Of a stretch of 64,000 nt of DNA, positions 1 to 9,123 are shown one piece after another. Position 1 is the stretch's first letter. Each line of letters begins with the position of its first letter. The translations under genes were made by a program, and so were the position numbers. The stretch is from contig NZ_CP058348.1 of NCBI RefSeq assembly GCF_013752535.1, positions 3,897,289 through 3,961,288 on the forward strand, read 5' to 3'. Below the pieces are notes generated by a model, which searched no databases, was not told the origin of the DNA, and saw only the letters and a list, made by a program, of their open reading frames with translations. The stretch is from Bdellovibrio sp. KM01. Lineage in GTDB: Bacteria > Bdellovibrionota > Bdellovibrionia > Bdellovibrionales > Bdellovibrionaceae.

Positions 1-2
1 TC

Positions 3-71
3 ACTGAGACGGCAAAGCGAGTGGAAATCCAGTTTACTTCGTTCCTCAAAGAATTCATCACAAATATCTAG
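3..71 (+). CDS. C-terminal fragment of an unidentified protein
   Basis: An open frame enters from the left edge and stops with TAG at 69-71. It encodes 22 residues of mixed hydrophobic and charged character ending FITNI. It is too short to name. A terminator-like structure follows within about 50 bases, which supports a gene ending here. The other two forward frames either stop at once or run through the palindrome, so this is the likeliest reading, but it is an inference from very little sequence. Confidence 0.35.
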   Translation, partial: TETAKRVEIQFTSFLKEFITNI

Positions 72-77
72 ACTAGA

Positions 78-95
78 GGCTGTTTATAAACAGCC
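78..95. terminator. Perfect 18-base palindrome after the left-edge gene
   Basis: GGCTGTTTATAAACAGCC is fully self-complementary. It has no T-run after it, so it could be part of the termination region of the left-edge gene or an operator. A better terminator follows at 116-154. Confidence 0.35.
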
Positions 96-115
96 AAAGG
101 TGTGACTCCACCCCC

Positions 116-154
116 TGTTTGTTCTGATTTCTCCTCGGGGAACAAACAATTTTT
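116..154 (+). terminator. Rho-independent terminator of the left-edge gene
   Basis: The 9-bp stem TGTTTGTTC (116-124) pairs with GAACAAACA (140-148) and is followed by ATTTTT. It sits between the left-edge gene and the lipoprotein gene starting at 211, so it probably ends the incoming transcript. Confidence 0.65.
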
Positions 155-210
155 AGTCAATTCGAATATACAAGCTCAAGTTTGCAAATTTGTCTGCCGA
201 ACGAATAATC

Positions 211-1005
211 ATGAAAAAGTTTATTCTGTTTTCAATTATTCTTAGTGCACTTACCTCGACGATCATTTCTTGCGGCTCTCCGCCGAAGAAAGAAACGGAT
301 TCCTCTTCGACGACGCCGACTGTGAAAGATGTTAATTTCGATCAGACGCCAAAAAATACAACTCTTTATGTTGGCGTCCAAACGAGATGGGAAGGTGGTA
401 CCGAACTTGTCGCCCAAGGCAATTGCACAGCTCTGACTACTGATACTCCGGAAGCCGGCGCCAAGGACTGCAATATCTTAATTCCTGAAGGCCAGCTCTA
501 TTACAGCGACGTGATAATTACGCTGGGGTCTAAAACCGCAGACTTTTGTTCAATTGTATCTTTCACTGCATATTCGTATAGAAGGTCAAAAGTCGATGAT
601 TACGTTCCTCCAGGCAGTACCGAGAAAATAAAATGCGCATCCGATGCGGATGCCAAAGCCAACATTGGCTGCTGGGGCGGCGCAGGCCCTCTTATTTATT
701 CCGATTTCCCGAAAACCGTAGGTCAATACTTTATTATGGCTACAGGATTAAGCACCAGCATCACAATTCCTGCAGCGAATACCAAACGCTATGGAAGCAA
801 CAGGGCCACAACTAATACGTTGGTAGATCGAACAGTTGATAATGACGACTATGTGGCTGATACGATGAGCGACTACTATATCACTTGCAGGGATATCTGG
901 GCCCAGCCCATCTATCAGTTCAAATTAACGATAAAAGATGAAGATACACAAGGAACCGAAAACATGCCGGCTCGAAATCAAATTGAGGACTGGCAAGGGT
1001 TCTAG
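211..1005 (+). CDS. Predicted secreted lipoprotein of unknown function
   Basis: 264 residues. The N-terminus is a lipoprotein signal: two lysines, a hydrophobic stretch, then a lipobox ending IISC followed by G, with the acylated Cys near residue 21. A Ser/Thr/Lys-rich linker follows. The mature part has about six further cysteines, which could form disulfides outside the cytoplasm, and no enzymatic motif I recognise. An in-frame TTG at 190 would add seven residues before the signal peptide; the ATG at 211 gives a normal signal sequence and is preferred. The gene stands alone, with a terminator upstream and one directly after its stop. No family is assigned; export and lipidation are well supported, function is unknown. 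Confidence 0.75.
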   Translation: MKKFILFSIILSALTSTIISCGSPPKKETDSSSTTPTVKDVNFDQTPKNTTLYVGVQTRWEGGTELVAQGNCTALTTDTPEAGAKDCNILIPEGQLYYSDVIITLGSKTADFCSIVSFTAYSYRRSKVDDYVPPGSTEKIKCASDADAKANIGCWGGAGPLIYSDFPKTVGQYFIMATGLSTSITIPAANTKRYGSNRATTNTLVDRTVDNDDYVADTMSDYYITCRDIWAQPIYQFKLTIKDEDTQGTENMPARNQIEDWQGF

Positions 1006-1006
1006 G

Positions 1007-1041
1007 AAAAAGACCAAGGTCGAGGGATCTTGGTCTTTTTG
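1007..1041 (+). terminator. Rho-independent terminator
   Basis: A 12-bp stem (1007-1018 with 1029-1040) built around AAGACCAAG/CTTGGTCTT has a 10-base loop and ends in a T-run. It follows the lipoprotein stop codon by one base. Confidence 0.85.
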
Positions 1042-1160
1042 TTTATGGGCTTAAGGATAAACTAGCCTCATATTGGGACGATTTTTTCCGATCTATTAAC
1101 CTGTGTGGGTTAGCATGAAGTCTCATAAATGGGACCTTCGGGCCCGCACAGGGAGTGAAC

Positions 1161-2390
1161 ATGGATGTTCAAAAAATACTCTCGGCGGTTGCTTGCGTCT
1201 TAGTATTTACAGCTTGTAGCAAAAAATCGTCGAACTCGGTCTTCTCAGACAGCACTGCACTTGATTCTGCAGCTTGTATGGGACAAGCGATCAAAAGCAA
1301 ATACATCGTTCAGTGGGAAGATGGCCGATTCACTGTTGAATCCGGCACTGATGCTGAATCATTCAAAAAAGAATTTATCGAACCACAATTGGAAAACATT
1401 CGCCGTGTCGAATTCGATCGTCGCATTCAAGTTGAAGCCACGAAAGAATACGCTTCGTCGTCTGTAAGCGACACTTGGGGCTTAAGCATGATCAAAGCGA
1501 ACTCTGCTTACACTCAAGGCGTATATGGTCAAGGTATTAAGGTCGCAGTTGTGGATGCGTATGTGGATGTCACTCATCCGCAGCTTGCGGGCCGAATTGC
1601 TGTGAATACGGGAGAAATTCCTAATAACGGAATTGATGATGATAAAAATGGTATTGTTGACGATTACTATGGCGCGAGCTTTGTCTCTGTTCCATCCTCA
1701 ACGACAACACCCAGCCCCCACGGATCTCATGTCGCTGGGATTATCGCGGCCGACTCAAATTTTGGACCGGTTTCGGGCGTGGCTCCCCGCGCACAAATTA
1801 TTCCAGCACAGTTCATCGCCAATGATGGTGGTGGTTCTTTAGGTGACGCAATTCTTGCACTTCAATATGCCGCCAGTCGTGGTGCTAAAATCATCAATGC
1901 CAGCTGGGGTGGCGCTCCCTGTGTCGCTTCCTTGAGAAATGCGTTCCAAGTTTTGGAATCCCAAGGAATTCTGGTTGTCGTAGCAGCGGGTAATGATGCG
2001 CGCGATATCGATGTCTACCCTGAATTCCCGGCTTCTTTTGATCTTTCAAATCAAATCACTGTGGCGGCATCAAGCGTGAGTGACTTCATGACATCTTGGT
2101 CGAACAGTGGCTTTAATTTTGTCCATGTGGCGGCACCGGGTGAGCATATTTTAAGCACGATTCCCGGCAACAGTTCGACCTACATGGATGGAACGAGCAT
2201 GGCAGCACCCTTCGTCTCTGGAACAGCGGCTCTGCTATGGAGCTATAAGCCAAACGCCACTGCAAAGCAGATTAAAGCCGCAATCGAACAGTCAGTTGAC
2301 GTTACTTCAGGACACGAGTTTAAAGTAAAAACTCGAGGCCGAATCAATATTCAAAAGGCACTTCAAGTACTTGGACAGTTAGTCCCATAA
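1161..2390 (+). CDS. Secreted subtilisin-like serine protease (S8 family), lipoprotein
   Basis: 409 residues. The start is the ATG at 1161, six bases after AGGGAG; a GTG at 1155 overlaps the ribosome site. The N-terminus is a lipoprotein signal with lipobox FTAC. A prodomain-like stretch (about 45-95) precedes the S8 catalytic domain. The triad is visible: Asp132 in VVDAY, His187 in PHGSHVAG and Ser346 in GTSMAAP; VVAAGND carries the oxyanion Asn. The Asp motif is DAY rather than the usual D(S/T)G. The protein ends shortly after the catalytic domain with no extra binding modules. It is probably an envelope-anchored or released endopeptidase, plausible for protein turnover or prey digestion; the substrate is unknown. 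The gene is a single transcription unit. Confidence 0.9.
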   Translation: MDVQKILSAVACVLVFTACSKKSSNSVFSDSTALDSAACMGQAIKSKYIVQWEDGRFTVESGTDAESFKKEFIEPQLENIRRVEFDRRIQVEATKEYASSSVSDTWGLSMIKANSAYTQGVYGQGIKVAVVDAYVDVTHPQLAGRIAVNTGEIPNNGIDDDKNGIVDDYYGASFVSVPSSTTTPSPHGSHVAGIIAADSNFGPVSGVAPRAQIIPAQFIANDGGGSLGDAILALQYAASRGAKIINASWGGAPCVASLRNAFQVLESQGILVVVAAGNDARDIDVYPEFPASFDLSNQITVAASSVSDFMTSWSNSGFNFVHVAAPGEHILSTIPGNSSTYMDGTSMAAPFVSGTAALLWSYKPNATAKQIKAAIEQSVDVTSGHEFKVKTRGRINIQKALQVLGQLVP

Positions 2391-2411
2391 ATTCAACAAG
2401 ATACCTACTGA

Positions 2412-2450
2412 ACGCAGAGCAGAAAAACATGCTCTGCGTCTGTCGTTTTA
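2412..2450 (+). terminator. Rho-independent terminator
   Basis: The 9-bp stem ACGCAGAGC (2412-2420) pairs with GCTCTGCGT (2431-2439), with a 10-base A-rich loop and a T-rich tail ending TCGTTTT. It ends the protease transcript before the carboxylase operon. Confidence 0.75.
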
Positions 2451-2519
2451 AGATGATTACTCAAATGCTCATTGATAGAAGTATGCCTTCCGTTTTTTCA
2501 AACGTTAAAGAAGGAATTT

Positions 2520-4085
2520 ATGAGCGAAGTATCTTCAGGCATTCAAGCAAAGCTTGCCGATCTAGAAAAAAGAAATGAAGCCGCGATGGCGGGTGGCGGA
2601 GCTGCTCGTGTTGCGAAACACAAACAAGGCGGCAGACTTTCTGCGCGCGAACGTTTAGATGTTCTTTTAGATCCAGGCAGCTTCGTTGAGATGGATCGTT
2701 TCGTTACTCATCGTTGCACAAACTTCGGCATGGACAAAAATGTTGTTCCGGGCGACGGCGTGGTAACTGGTTACGGTCGTATCAACGGCAAATTGGTTTA
2801 CGTCTCTTCTCAAGATTTCACTGTTATCGGTGGATCTATGTCTCGCACTCAAGCTAACAAAATTTGTAAAGTGATGGACCTTTCTATCAAGAACGGTGCA
2901 CCCTTCATTTCTTTGAATGACTCTGGTGGCGCACGTATTCAAGAAGGTATCGAATCACTTGGTGGTTACGCAGATATCTTTACACGCAACACGATGGCTT
3001 CTGGTTTAGTTCCACAAATCACAGCAATCATGGGCCCTTGCGCGGGCGGCGCGGTTTACTCCCCGTCGATTACTGACTTTGTATTCATGGTTAAAAACAC
3101 TTCTTACATGTTCGTAACGGGTCCTGATGTTATCAAGACTGTGACTCATGAAGAAGTAACTAAAGAAGATTTGGGGGGAGCGACAACTCACTCTGCAAAA
3201 TCTGGTGTTGCGCACTTCGCAGCTGAAGACGACAAGCACTGTTTGTTGCTAATCCGCGAATTGATGAACTTCCTTCCATCAAACAACTTGGATGATGCTC
3301 CAGCATTGCCGAACACAGATCGTCCTGACCGCCTGACTGAGGCGATCATGAACTTGATCCCGGAAAATCCTAAAAAACCTTACGACATGCTTGCAGTTAT
3401 CACTGAGTGCGTGGACGAGGGTTACTTCCTTGAGGTTCACAAGCACTTTGCTGCAAACGTTATCGTAGGTTTCGCCCGTTTCAACGGTCGTCCCGTTGGT
3501 ATCGTGGCAAATCAACCAAACGTATTGGCTGGTTGCTTGAACATCGAAGCTTCCCGTAAGGCAGCTCGTTTCATCCGCTTCTGTGACGCTTTCAACATCC
3601 CTGTTGTTTCATTCGTTGACGTTCCGGGCTTCTTGCCAGGTAAAGATCAAGAGTGGAATGGTATCATCACTCACGGTGCGAAACTTCTTTATGCCTACGC
3701 TGAAGCGACTGTTCCTAAAATCACAGTAATCACTCGTAAAGCTTACGGTGGTGCATACATCGTTATGGGATCTAAACTTTTGAGATCTGACGTGAACCTG
3801 GCTTACCCTTCTGCAGAAATTGCAGTCATGGGAGCTGAGGGTGCGGTAAGCATCATCAGCCGCGAAGAGATCAACAAAGCAAAAGATCCAGCAGCAGAAA
3901 AAGCTCGTTTGACGGCACAATACGAAGAGAAGTTCTCGAATCCGTACGTGTCTGCAGAACTTGGTTACACTGACGAAGTTATCGATCCAGCTTTGACTCG
4001 TAAACGCATCATCGATTCTTTGGAAATGCTAAAAAATAAACGCGATATCACTCCGGCTAAAAAGCACGGCAATATCCCTCTGTAG
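2520..4085 (+). CDS. Acyl-CoA carboxylase carboxyltransferase (beta) subunit, PccB-like
   Basis: 521 residues, the usual length of the PccB/AccD5 family. It transfers CO2 from carboxybiotin to the alpha carbon of an acyl-CoA. Both halves of the crotonase-fold carboxyltransferase are present: [13 protein letters not shown] and [12 protein letters not shown] in the N half, and [17 protein letters not shown] and [12 protein letters not shown] in the C half. An upstream ATG at 2472 would add 16 unlikely residues; the ATG at 2520 follows AAGAAGGAA. Residue 414 is Ile in GGAYIVMGS, where propionyl-CoA enzymes usually have Asp, so the preferred acyl chain may not be propionyl. First gene of a three-gene operon with the biotin carboxylase and biotin carrier. 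Confidence 0.93.
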   Translation: MSEVSSGIQAKLADLEKRNEAAMAGGGAARVAKHKQGGRLSARERLDVLLDPGSFVEMDRFVTHRCTNFGMDKNVVPGDGVVTGYGRINGKLVYVSSQDFTVIGGSMSRTQANKICKVMDLSIKNGAPFISLNDSGGARIQEGIESLGGYADIFTRNTMASGLVPQITAIMGPCAGGAVYSPSITDFVFMVKNTSYMFVTGPDVIKTVTHEEVTKEDLGGATTHSAKSGVAHFAAEDDKHCLLLIRELMNFLPSNNLDDAPALPNTDRPDRLTEAIMNLIPENPKKPYDMLAVITECVDEGYFLEVHKHFAANVIVGFARFNGRPVGIVANQPNVLAGCLNIEASRKAARFIRFCDAFNIPVVSFVDVPGFLPGKDQEWNGIITHGAKLLYAYAEATVPKITVITRKAYGGAYIVMGSKLLRSDVNLAYPSAEIAVMGAEGAVSIISREEINKAKDPAAEKARLTAQYEEKFSNPYVSAELGYTDEVIDPALTRKRIIDSLEMLKNKRDITPAKKHGNIPL

Positions 4086-4093
4086 GAGCGAAC

Positions 4094-5596
4094 ATGGCAT
4101 TGTTTAAAAAAATCCTGATCGCAAATCGTGGGGAAATCGCAATTCGTATCACTCGTGCTTGTCGCGAGCTTGGTATCGCATCCGTTGCGGTTTTCTCTGA
4201 TGCCGATCGTGATAGTTTGCACGTTTTCCTGGCGGATGAGGCCTACCACATTGGGCCTTCTCCCTCCAAAGAAAGTTATTTGAATTACAGAAAAATTCTG
4301 GAAGTAGCCAAACAATCTGGAGCAGACGCCGTTCATCCAGGTTACGGCTTCCTGTCTGAAAACACGACATTTGCAAAAGCGTGTGAAGAAGCGGGAATCA
4401 CTTTCATCGGACCGACTGTCGCTAACATCGAATCTATGGGAGATAAAATCTCTGCCAAAGCTTTGATGAAAAAATCTGGTGTACCAACTGTTCCGGGGTC
4501 TGACGGTGGAGTTGAAACAGTCGAAGAGGCCACTAAAATCGCAGAGAAAATTGGTCTTCCAATTATCATCAAAGCCACAGCTGGCGGTGGCGGTAAAGGG
4601 ATGCGTATCGTTCGCAAAATGGACGAAGTGGAAAGCGCTTTCCGTGCTTGCCGTTCTGAGGGTCAGAATTATTTTGCAAACCCTACTGTTTACATCGAAA
4701 AATTCATCAACGATCCAAAGCACATCGAAATCCAAGTATTCGGCGATAAACATGGCAACCATGTTCATTTGTTTGAACGTGAGTGCTCGGTTCAGCGTCG
4801 TAACCAAAAGATCATCGAAGAGTCTCCGTCACCTTCAGTTCCTCAGGAAGTGCGTTTGCGCATGGGTGAGGCATCTGTTCGCGCAGCGAAGCAGATCAAC
4901 TATGTGGGTGCCGGTACGATTGAATATATCTTTGATAACAAAACCAAAGATTTTTATTTCATGGAGATGAACACGCGTCTACAAGTTGAACATCCGATCA
5001 CTGAGATCGTGACTGGCGTTGACTTGGTTCGCGAGCAAATTAGTGTGGCCGCTGGTAAACCTTTGAGCTTTAAGCAAGAAGACATCAAGCAAAAAGGCCA
5101 CGCCATTGAAGCCCGTGTTTGTGCCGAAGACCCTGTGACTTATAAGCCAAGTCCTGGGGTGATCCGCGCTTGCCGACATCCACAAGGTCCGTTCATGCGC
5201 GTGGATTCTTATGCTTACCCTGGTTACAACGTTCCGATCTATTACGATCCAATGATCTCTAAGGTTATTACTTGGGGTGATACTCGTAATGAAGCGATCG
5301 ATCGTATGCAACGTGCTTTGTCTGAGTTCGTATTGACGGGTATCAAAACAAACATCGTTCTTCACAAAACTATTTTGGACCACCCGACATTCCGTGACGG
5401 TACTTACACGACACAATTTATCGAAAAGAACTTCGAAGTTATCGAGCCAGAGATGTTCAAGCAAGTTGACGACCCTGTGTTCTTGATCGCGGCGGCTATT
5501 GAGGCCTACAACGATCGTAAATCGAAGGATATCCGCCAGCTTAACGTTCGCTCCACATGGAGAAGCGTTGGTCGTAAACTTCAGTTGAGGACGTAA
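4094..5596 (+). CDS. Biotin carboxylase subunit of acyl-CoA carboxylase
   Basis: 500 residues. ATP- and bicarbonate-dependent carboxylation of the biotin on the carrier protein. The N-terminal fold starts KKILIANRGEIA. The ATP-grasp glycine loop GGGGKGM is at 164-170. The catalytic cluster EMNTRLQVEHP lies at 291-301, with Arg295 and Glu299 in place, and the C-terminal BC domain follows. The preceding TAG stop overlaps the ribosome site (TAGGAG), so translation is probably coupled to the carboxyltransferase. It lacks the fused carrier domain of many propionyl-CoA carboxylase alpha chains; that domain is encoded by the next gene. It is called by role rather than as accC because the operon partner is a PccB-type and not an AccA/AccD-type enzyme. 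Confidence 0.93.
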   Translation: MALFKKILIANRGEIAIRITRACRELGIASVAVFSDADRDSLHVFLADEAYHIGPSPSKESYLNYRKILEVAKQSGADAVHPGYGFLSENTTFAKACEEAGITFIGPTVANIESMGDKISAKALMKKSGVPTVPGSDGGVETVEEATKIAEKIGLPIIIKATAGGGGKGMRIVRKMDEVESAFRACRSEGQNYFANPTVYIEKFINDPKHIEIQVFGDKHGNHVHLFERECSVQRRNQKIIEESPSPSVPQEVRLRMGEASVRAAKQINYVGAGTIEYIFDNKTKDFYFMEMNTRLQVEHPITEIVTGVDLVREQISVAAGKPLSFKQEDIKQKGHAIEARVCAEDPVTYKPSPGVIRACRHPQGPFMRVDSYAYPGYNVPIYYDPMISKVITWGDTRNEAIDRMQRALSEFVLTGIKTNIVLHKTILDHPTFRDGTYTTQFIEKNFEVIEPEMFKQVDDPVFLIAAAIEAYNDRKSKDIRQLNVRSTWRSVGRKLQLRT

Positions 5597-5597
5597 C

Positions 5598-6125
5598 ATG
5601 TATTTCGAAGCAGAACTTAGAGGAAAAAAATATAAAGTAGATGTGACGGAAGGCCGTCATGCATGGAAGATTTCTTTGCAACAAGAAGGCAAAGAATGGG
5701 TTCACCACGATATTTCCAAGAATGACTTTAAACACGCAGAGGAGTACATCAGCTTCCTTTTCCAAGGTAAGTCGTACCTGATCGACGTTGTGGGTTCAGA
5801 CACTGAATACACGGTGTTTACGCGCAACTCGTTCCGTTCTATCAAGATCTTCAATGACGAAATGTTGTTGCATGAATCTTTGAAAAAAGGCGGCGGTTTC
5901 GGCGGCGATATGGAGCTTAAAGCTGGTATGCCAGGCAAAATTATCGAGATCTTCGCAAAAGAAGGCGACGTCGTGAAAGCGAATAAGCCCCTTTTGATTA
6001 TGGAAGCGATGAAAATGGAAAACGAAATGCGCTCGGCTCGCGATGTAAAAATCAAAGAGATCAAAGTCAAACAAGGTGACTCTGTTGAATCAGGTGCGGT
6101 GTTGATCAAATTCGAAGAGCCTTAA
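5598..6125 (+). CDS. Biotin carboxyl carrier protein of acyl-CoA carboxylase
   Basis: 175 residues. The C-terminal biotinyl domain carries EAMKMEN, with Lys139 as the biotinylation site, preceded by the usual LKAGMPGKI hairpin. The N-terminal about 95 residues are a separate, mostly beta domain; in length and position this resembles the BT domain of propionyl-CoA carboxylase alpha chains, which docks the carrier on the beta subunit, but that match is an inference. The start codon lies one base after the upstream stop codon, so the three carboxylase genes form one tight operon. A strong terminator follows. Confidence 0.92.
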   Translation: MYFEAELRGKKYKVDVTEGRHAWKISLQQEGKEWVHHDISKNDFKHAEEYISFLFQGKSYLIDVVGSDTEYTVFTRNSFRSIKIFNDEMLLHESLKKGGGFGGDMELKAGMPGKIIEIFAKEGDVVKANKPLLIMEAMKMENEMRSARDVKIKEIKVKQGDSVESGAVLIKFEEP

Positions 6126-6150
6126 TCGGTTCTTTGATTCAGACAAAATA

Positions 6151-6186
6151 AAAAGGGAAACTTCTTACGGAGTTTCCCTTTTTTAT
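6151..6186. terminator. Bidirectional terminator between the carboxylase operon and tatC
   Basis: A perfect 12-bp stem (6151-6162 with 6171-6182, core AAAGGGAAAC) has an eight-base loop, A-runs on the left and T-runs on the right. It can terminate both the rightward carboxylase operon and the leftward tat operon. Confidence 0.85.
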
Positions 6187-6219
6187 TATCTAAATTTTAC
6201 TGGGTCCTGTGAAAGCGAA

Positions 6220-6984
6220 CTATTCGCGTTCGTTTTGTCGGAATTGCGCTTCACGCTTTCTTTCAAAGATGCCGACCATGATCACGCCGATTTCATATAA
6301 CAAAACCATCGGGATCAACATCATCACCATGCTCATCAAATCTGGCGGAGTGATGATTGCTGCAGCGACAGCCAATCCCATGATCGCGTAGCGACGTTTT
6401 TCTTTAAGGAATTTTTGGCTTACAAGGCCCATCATACCTAAGATTGAAATTACCAATGGAAGCTCAAAAGAGACACCGAACATCAAACACATCTGAGTAA
6501 AGAACCCAAGATACTGTTCAATCGAAATCATTGGCTTATCGACAGTGCCACCGTAATTCATCAAGAAGTGGAAAGCCATCGGCAAAACCACATAGTACGA
6601 AAACGCTGCGCCCAAAATGAAAAGAACGGAACCCGCGAAGATAAACCCCATCGAGTATTTCTTTTCTTTTTGATAAAGGCCTGGCGCTACGAATTTCCAA
6701 ACTTGGTAAAGCCACAACGGACACGAAATCAAAATTCCACACACAAAGGAAATTTTGATATGTGCGATGAATTTATCCAGCGGGCCCGTATAGATCAATC
6801 CGCCACCAGGAAGGTACGGAGCAATCGGTGCACGAATATAGTCGAAAACTTGTTCGCTAAAGTGATAGCAAATACCAGTCGCTGCCAACAAAATCCAAAC
6901 CATGCGAACCAGGCGGAAACGAAGCTCGCCCAAGTGTTCGTAAAGGGATTGGGCTTTTTGGTCTAATTCTTCAGAAGAGCCCAT
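6220..6984 (-). CDS. tatC: Sec-independent protein translocase TatC
   Basis: 254 residues, near the family norm. Inner-membrane receptor for twin-arginine signal peptides. The N-terminal cytoplasmic part LYEHLGELRFRL carries the conserved HLxELR signature. Six hydrophobic segments follow, with the expected periplasmic PFxxF-like and FFGVSFELP-type loops (here LMFGVSFELPL). The start ATG overlaps the tatB stop in TAATG, implying translational coupling. The Tat-type protein at 25786-27504 is a likely substrate encoded in the same window. Confidence 0.95.
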   Translation of the reverse strand: MGSSEELDQKAQSLYEHLGELRFRLVRMVWILLAATGICYHFSEQVFDYIRAPIAPYLPGGGLIYTGPLDKFIAHIKISFVCGILISCPLWLYQVWKFVAPGLYQKEKKYSMGFIFAGSVLFILGAAFSYYVVLPMAFHFLMNYGGTVDKPMISIEQYLGFFTQMCLMFGVSFELPLVISILGMMGLVSQKFLKEKRRYAIMGLAVAAAIITPPDLMSMVMMLIPMVLLYEIGVIMVGIFERKREAQFRQNERE

Positions 6985-7376
6985 TAGCCTTTGCTCCCTT
7001 TATCGTCGTCATCGTTGGAGTTATTTTGAATTTTAAATTCCATCTGTTGTGGAGTTGAATCCTTTGCCGCATTAACTTGTCCATGTGGCACGTGATCTTC
7101 AGAAGTCCAATCACCTGGATCTTCAGTGTCAGCATCTGACTTTACTTCCGGATTTTCTGGAGGCACCTTCGGCGCTTGCTTGTGTCTATCGTACAAATCG
7201 ATAGGATCGATACGCGCTTGCTGTTTCAAGTCGTCAGTGAATTCACTGGTCGTTCTTTTAAGTTCATTAAGAAAGCGCCCGAGTGTGCGCGCCACTTGTG
7301 GAAGTTCCTTGGGGCCGATCACGATCAGCGCCAAGATAGCTAAGAAAATGATTTCTGACATGCCTAAACCGAACAT
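6984..7376 (-). CDS. tatB: Sec-independent protein translocase TatB
   Basis: 130 residues. One N-terminal transmembrane helix carries Glu8, typical of TatB rather than TatA, then the GPKELP hinge, an amphipathic helix and a long acidic, Asn/Asp-rich tail. It partners TatC in recognising twin-arginine precursors. No tatA gene is adjacent. The gene lies between an unknown helical protein and tatC on the same strand, with one-base overlap to tatC. Confidence 0.88.
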   Translation of the reverse strand: MFGLGMSEIIFLAILALIVIGPKELPQVARTLGRFLNELKRTTSEFTDDLKQQARIDPIDLYDRHKQAPKVPPENPEVKSDADTEDPGDWTSEDHVPHGQVNAAKDSTPQQMEFKIQNNSNDDDDKGSKG

Positions 7377-7394
7377 GGTCGCAGATTAGTGGAA

Positions 7395-8000
7395 TCACCC
7401 TTGTTTGCCAAGCTTTACTTGGTCTTGAGGCAGGGTCAAAACACCCATTTCCACCAGCTTTTCTTTAGCTAGTTCTGAGCCTGTCCGCTGATAGCGATCA
7501 TAGAGGCGAAGGATACTTTCATCAGACTTAATAAAGGAATGCTGGCTAATGTAAGTCAGCACGTCAACGAACTCAATAAAGCGCGCTGAGAACGTTTTAT
7601 AAACTTTCGCCAGGCCATCCTCGCGCGTGCAGTGGGCTAAGTGGGTATAGGCCGCTCCACCAATGTTGGCGTAGTAATCCACATCCACAGTTTTTCTTTG
7701 GAGTGAGTCGCCAAAGAAACCACTGATGTACAGTGCGCGGTCGCCAAGCTTTCTAAGCTTTTCAAGCTTCACGGATTGTTCTGCATTTTGCGCGTGCAGG
7801 TACATTTCGGCTAATGTTGCTTCCGCTTCAAACAGAGCTTTGGCATCTAGATATTGCTTCAGAAGATTTACGAGATACGCTTCGACAAGAGGAAGCGTCT
7901 GAACTTTACGGTCGTAAAGTCCCTTAGATACAAGCTCCTGAAAATAGCCTTCAGGGCTTACGAAAAGTTCTACTGTTTGCGAGCCGGTTTTATCTTTCAT
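7395..8000 (-). CDS. Unknown helical protein upstream of tatBC
   Basis: 201 residues, rich in Leu, Lys, Glu and Ala and apparently almost entirely alpha-helical. There is no signal peptide, membrane segment or metal motif, so it is probably cytoplasmic. The start ATG follows GGTGAG. The gene ends 18 bases before tatB, so it is probably the first gene of the tat operon. I do not recognise the family. A role in Tat-substrate handling is possible only by association. Confidence 0.7.
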   Translation of the reverse strand: MKDKTGSQTVELFVSPEGYFQELVSKGLYDRKVQTLPLVEAYLVNLLKQYLDAKALFEAEATLAEMYLHAQNAEQSVKLEKLRKLGDRALYISGFFGDSLQRKTVDVDYYANIGGAAYTHLAHCTREDGLAKVYKTFSARFIEFVDVLTYISQHSFIKSDESILRLYDRYQRTGSELAKEKLVEMGVLTLPQDQVKLGKQG

Positions 8001-8098
8001 CCTTACTCACCGCTGTCCCTACTTTAAGTCTAACAAAGGATGAAGGAATTTCGGTTAATTGTTTTTTAGAAGCTGGACATTGGTTTGGGGGAAAAATA

Positions 8099-8113
8099 AT
8101 CTCATTATGAGAT
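8099..8113. promoter_or_regulatory. Operator-like inverted repeat upstream of the tat operon
   Basis: ATCTCAT and ATGAGAT arms flank one central base. It lies about 100 bases upstream of the 7395-8000 gene, in the 154-base gap before the periplasmic-binding-protein gene. The repeat is seen; a regulatory role is inferred. Confidence 0.3.
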
Positions 8114-8154
8114 GAAATTTGCCGACAAATTTATGCATCGATCAACGCTCCAAC

Positions 8155-8916
8155 CTACAAGAGAGCGCTTAATGTAGCGGATTCTGGAGGATGTGCCTTC
8201 AGATAGGCGTCGATTTGTCTTTGAATTTGAGATCTTTTTAAAAGCCGGTTGAAAAGAGCAGCTTTGGATTTTGCATTCGACGCAAAGACGACGTGCAGAC
8301 TCTTGACCCGTATTACGTGTTCATTGATCTGAAGATTTTCTTGGGCTTGGGGTCCTAGCTTATTAATAAGATATTTCGCATTCACTAGATCAAAAAAAGC
8401 TCCGTCCACTCTGCCACCTAAAACTTTTTTGATGTTGGTTTCATCGTCTTTAACTTTTTCAACTTTAACGAGGCCTCGCTCAACCAGGCGATTGAACTCC
8501 ACAGTGTTTCCGTAATCGATAACTACACCAATGGTTTTCCCTCGAAGATCTTCAAGTTTTGACCATTTTAAAGGGCTTTTTTTCCTTTCAACAAATCCAA
8601 CGGGAGAGCGATAGACAGAGTCTGATAAATACATTCCCGGAGTAAAGTCTTCCTCCCATGCGGGATAATAACCGTCATATTTCTTCCTTTTCACATCCGA
8701 AATTGCGCGCGCCCACGGAAGAAAAACGAACTGAACTTCAATACCGACATCGTTTAGCATCTTGCGCACGCCGGAGATCCCAGGCCCTTTTCCCGCGCAG
8801 GTCTCGCACACATAGGGATACCACTCAGAGACGGCAATAACCCACTTTTCCGCCCGTGCAGAGTTGGAAATCATCAAGAAGAAAGTAATGAAAATTACAC
8901 TGAAAAAACGCGCCAT
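8155..8916 (-). CDS. Periplasmic solute-binding protein (SBP family 3-like)
   Basis: 253 residues with a clear Sec signal peptide ending ARA before EKW. The mature protein begins WVIAVSEWYPYVCE, like extracellular solute-binding proteins of family 3, and has the central crossing TIGVVIDYG and the return segment VDGAFFDL. Two nearby cysteines (VCETC) could form a disulfide. No permease or ATPase gene is adjacent, so it may be an orphan binding protein for amino-acid-like ligands or a sensor component. No strong ribosome site precedes the ATG. Confidence 0.8.
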   Translation of the reverse strand: MARFFSVIFITFFLMISNSARAEKWVIAVSEWYPYVCETCAGKGPGISGVRKMLNDVGIEVQFVFLPWARAISDVKRKKYDGYYPAWEEDFTPGMYLSDSVYRSPVGFVERKKSPLKWSKLEDLRGKTIGVVIDYGNTVEFNRLVERGLVKVEKVKDDETNIKKVLGGRVDGAFFDLVNAKYLINKLGPQAQENLQINEHVIRVKSLHVVFASNAKSKAALFNRLLKRSQIQRQIDAYLKAHPPESATLSALL

Positions 8917-9097
8917 TTTTTTAAGTTTTACTACAGGAAAAACGCCTCTAGCAGCGGTACTTTAAGGCTCTGCCGATTTACAAACCCTCGGTGTATCAAA
9001 ATGGAACGGCTGCCCTTTCCGCGCAAAGTGTATAACTTCTATACGGTTCCACCGCATCTAATGGGTTTCCACAGGTTTTAACAGTGGCACCGGGCTT

Positions 9098-9123
9098 GCT
9101 CTTTCCAAAGATGAAGAAAGAGC
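9098..9123 (+). promoter_or_regulatory. mRNA hairpin directly before the MltD-like start codon
   Basis: GCTCTTTC (9098-9105) pairs perfectly with GAAAGAGC (9116-9123) around a 10-base loop, ending seven bases before the ATG at 9131. It occupies the place where a ribosome site would lie, and the purine-rich GAAGAAAGAG is inside it. It could limit initiation; this is inferred. Confidence 0.4.

Noticed and set aside
3965..4807. 280-codon minus-strand frame opposite the biotin carboxylase gene
   Set aside because: Composition is that of an antisense shadow and the plus-strand gene is certain.
8115..8132. AAATTT direct/inverted repeat (AAATTTGCCGACAAATTT)
   Set aside because: Short AT-rich palindromic hexamers are expected by chance; no further support.
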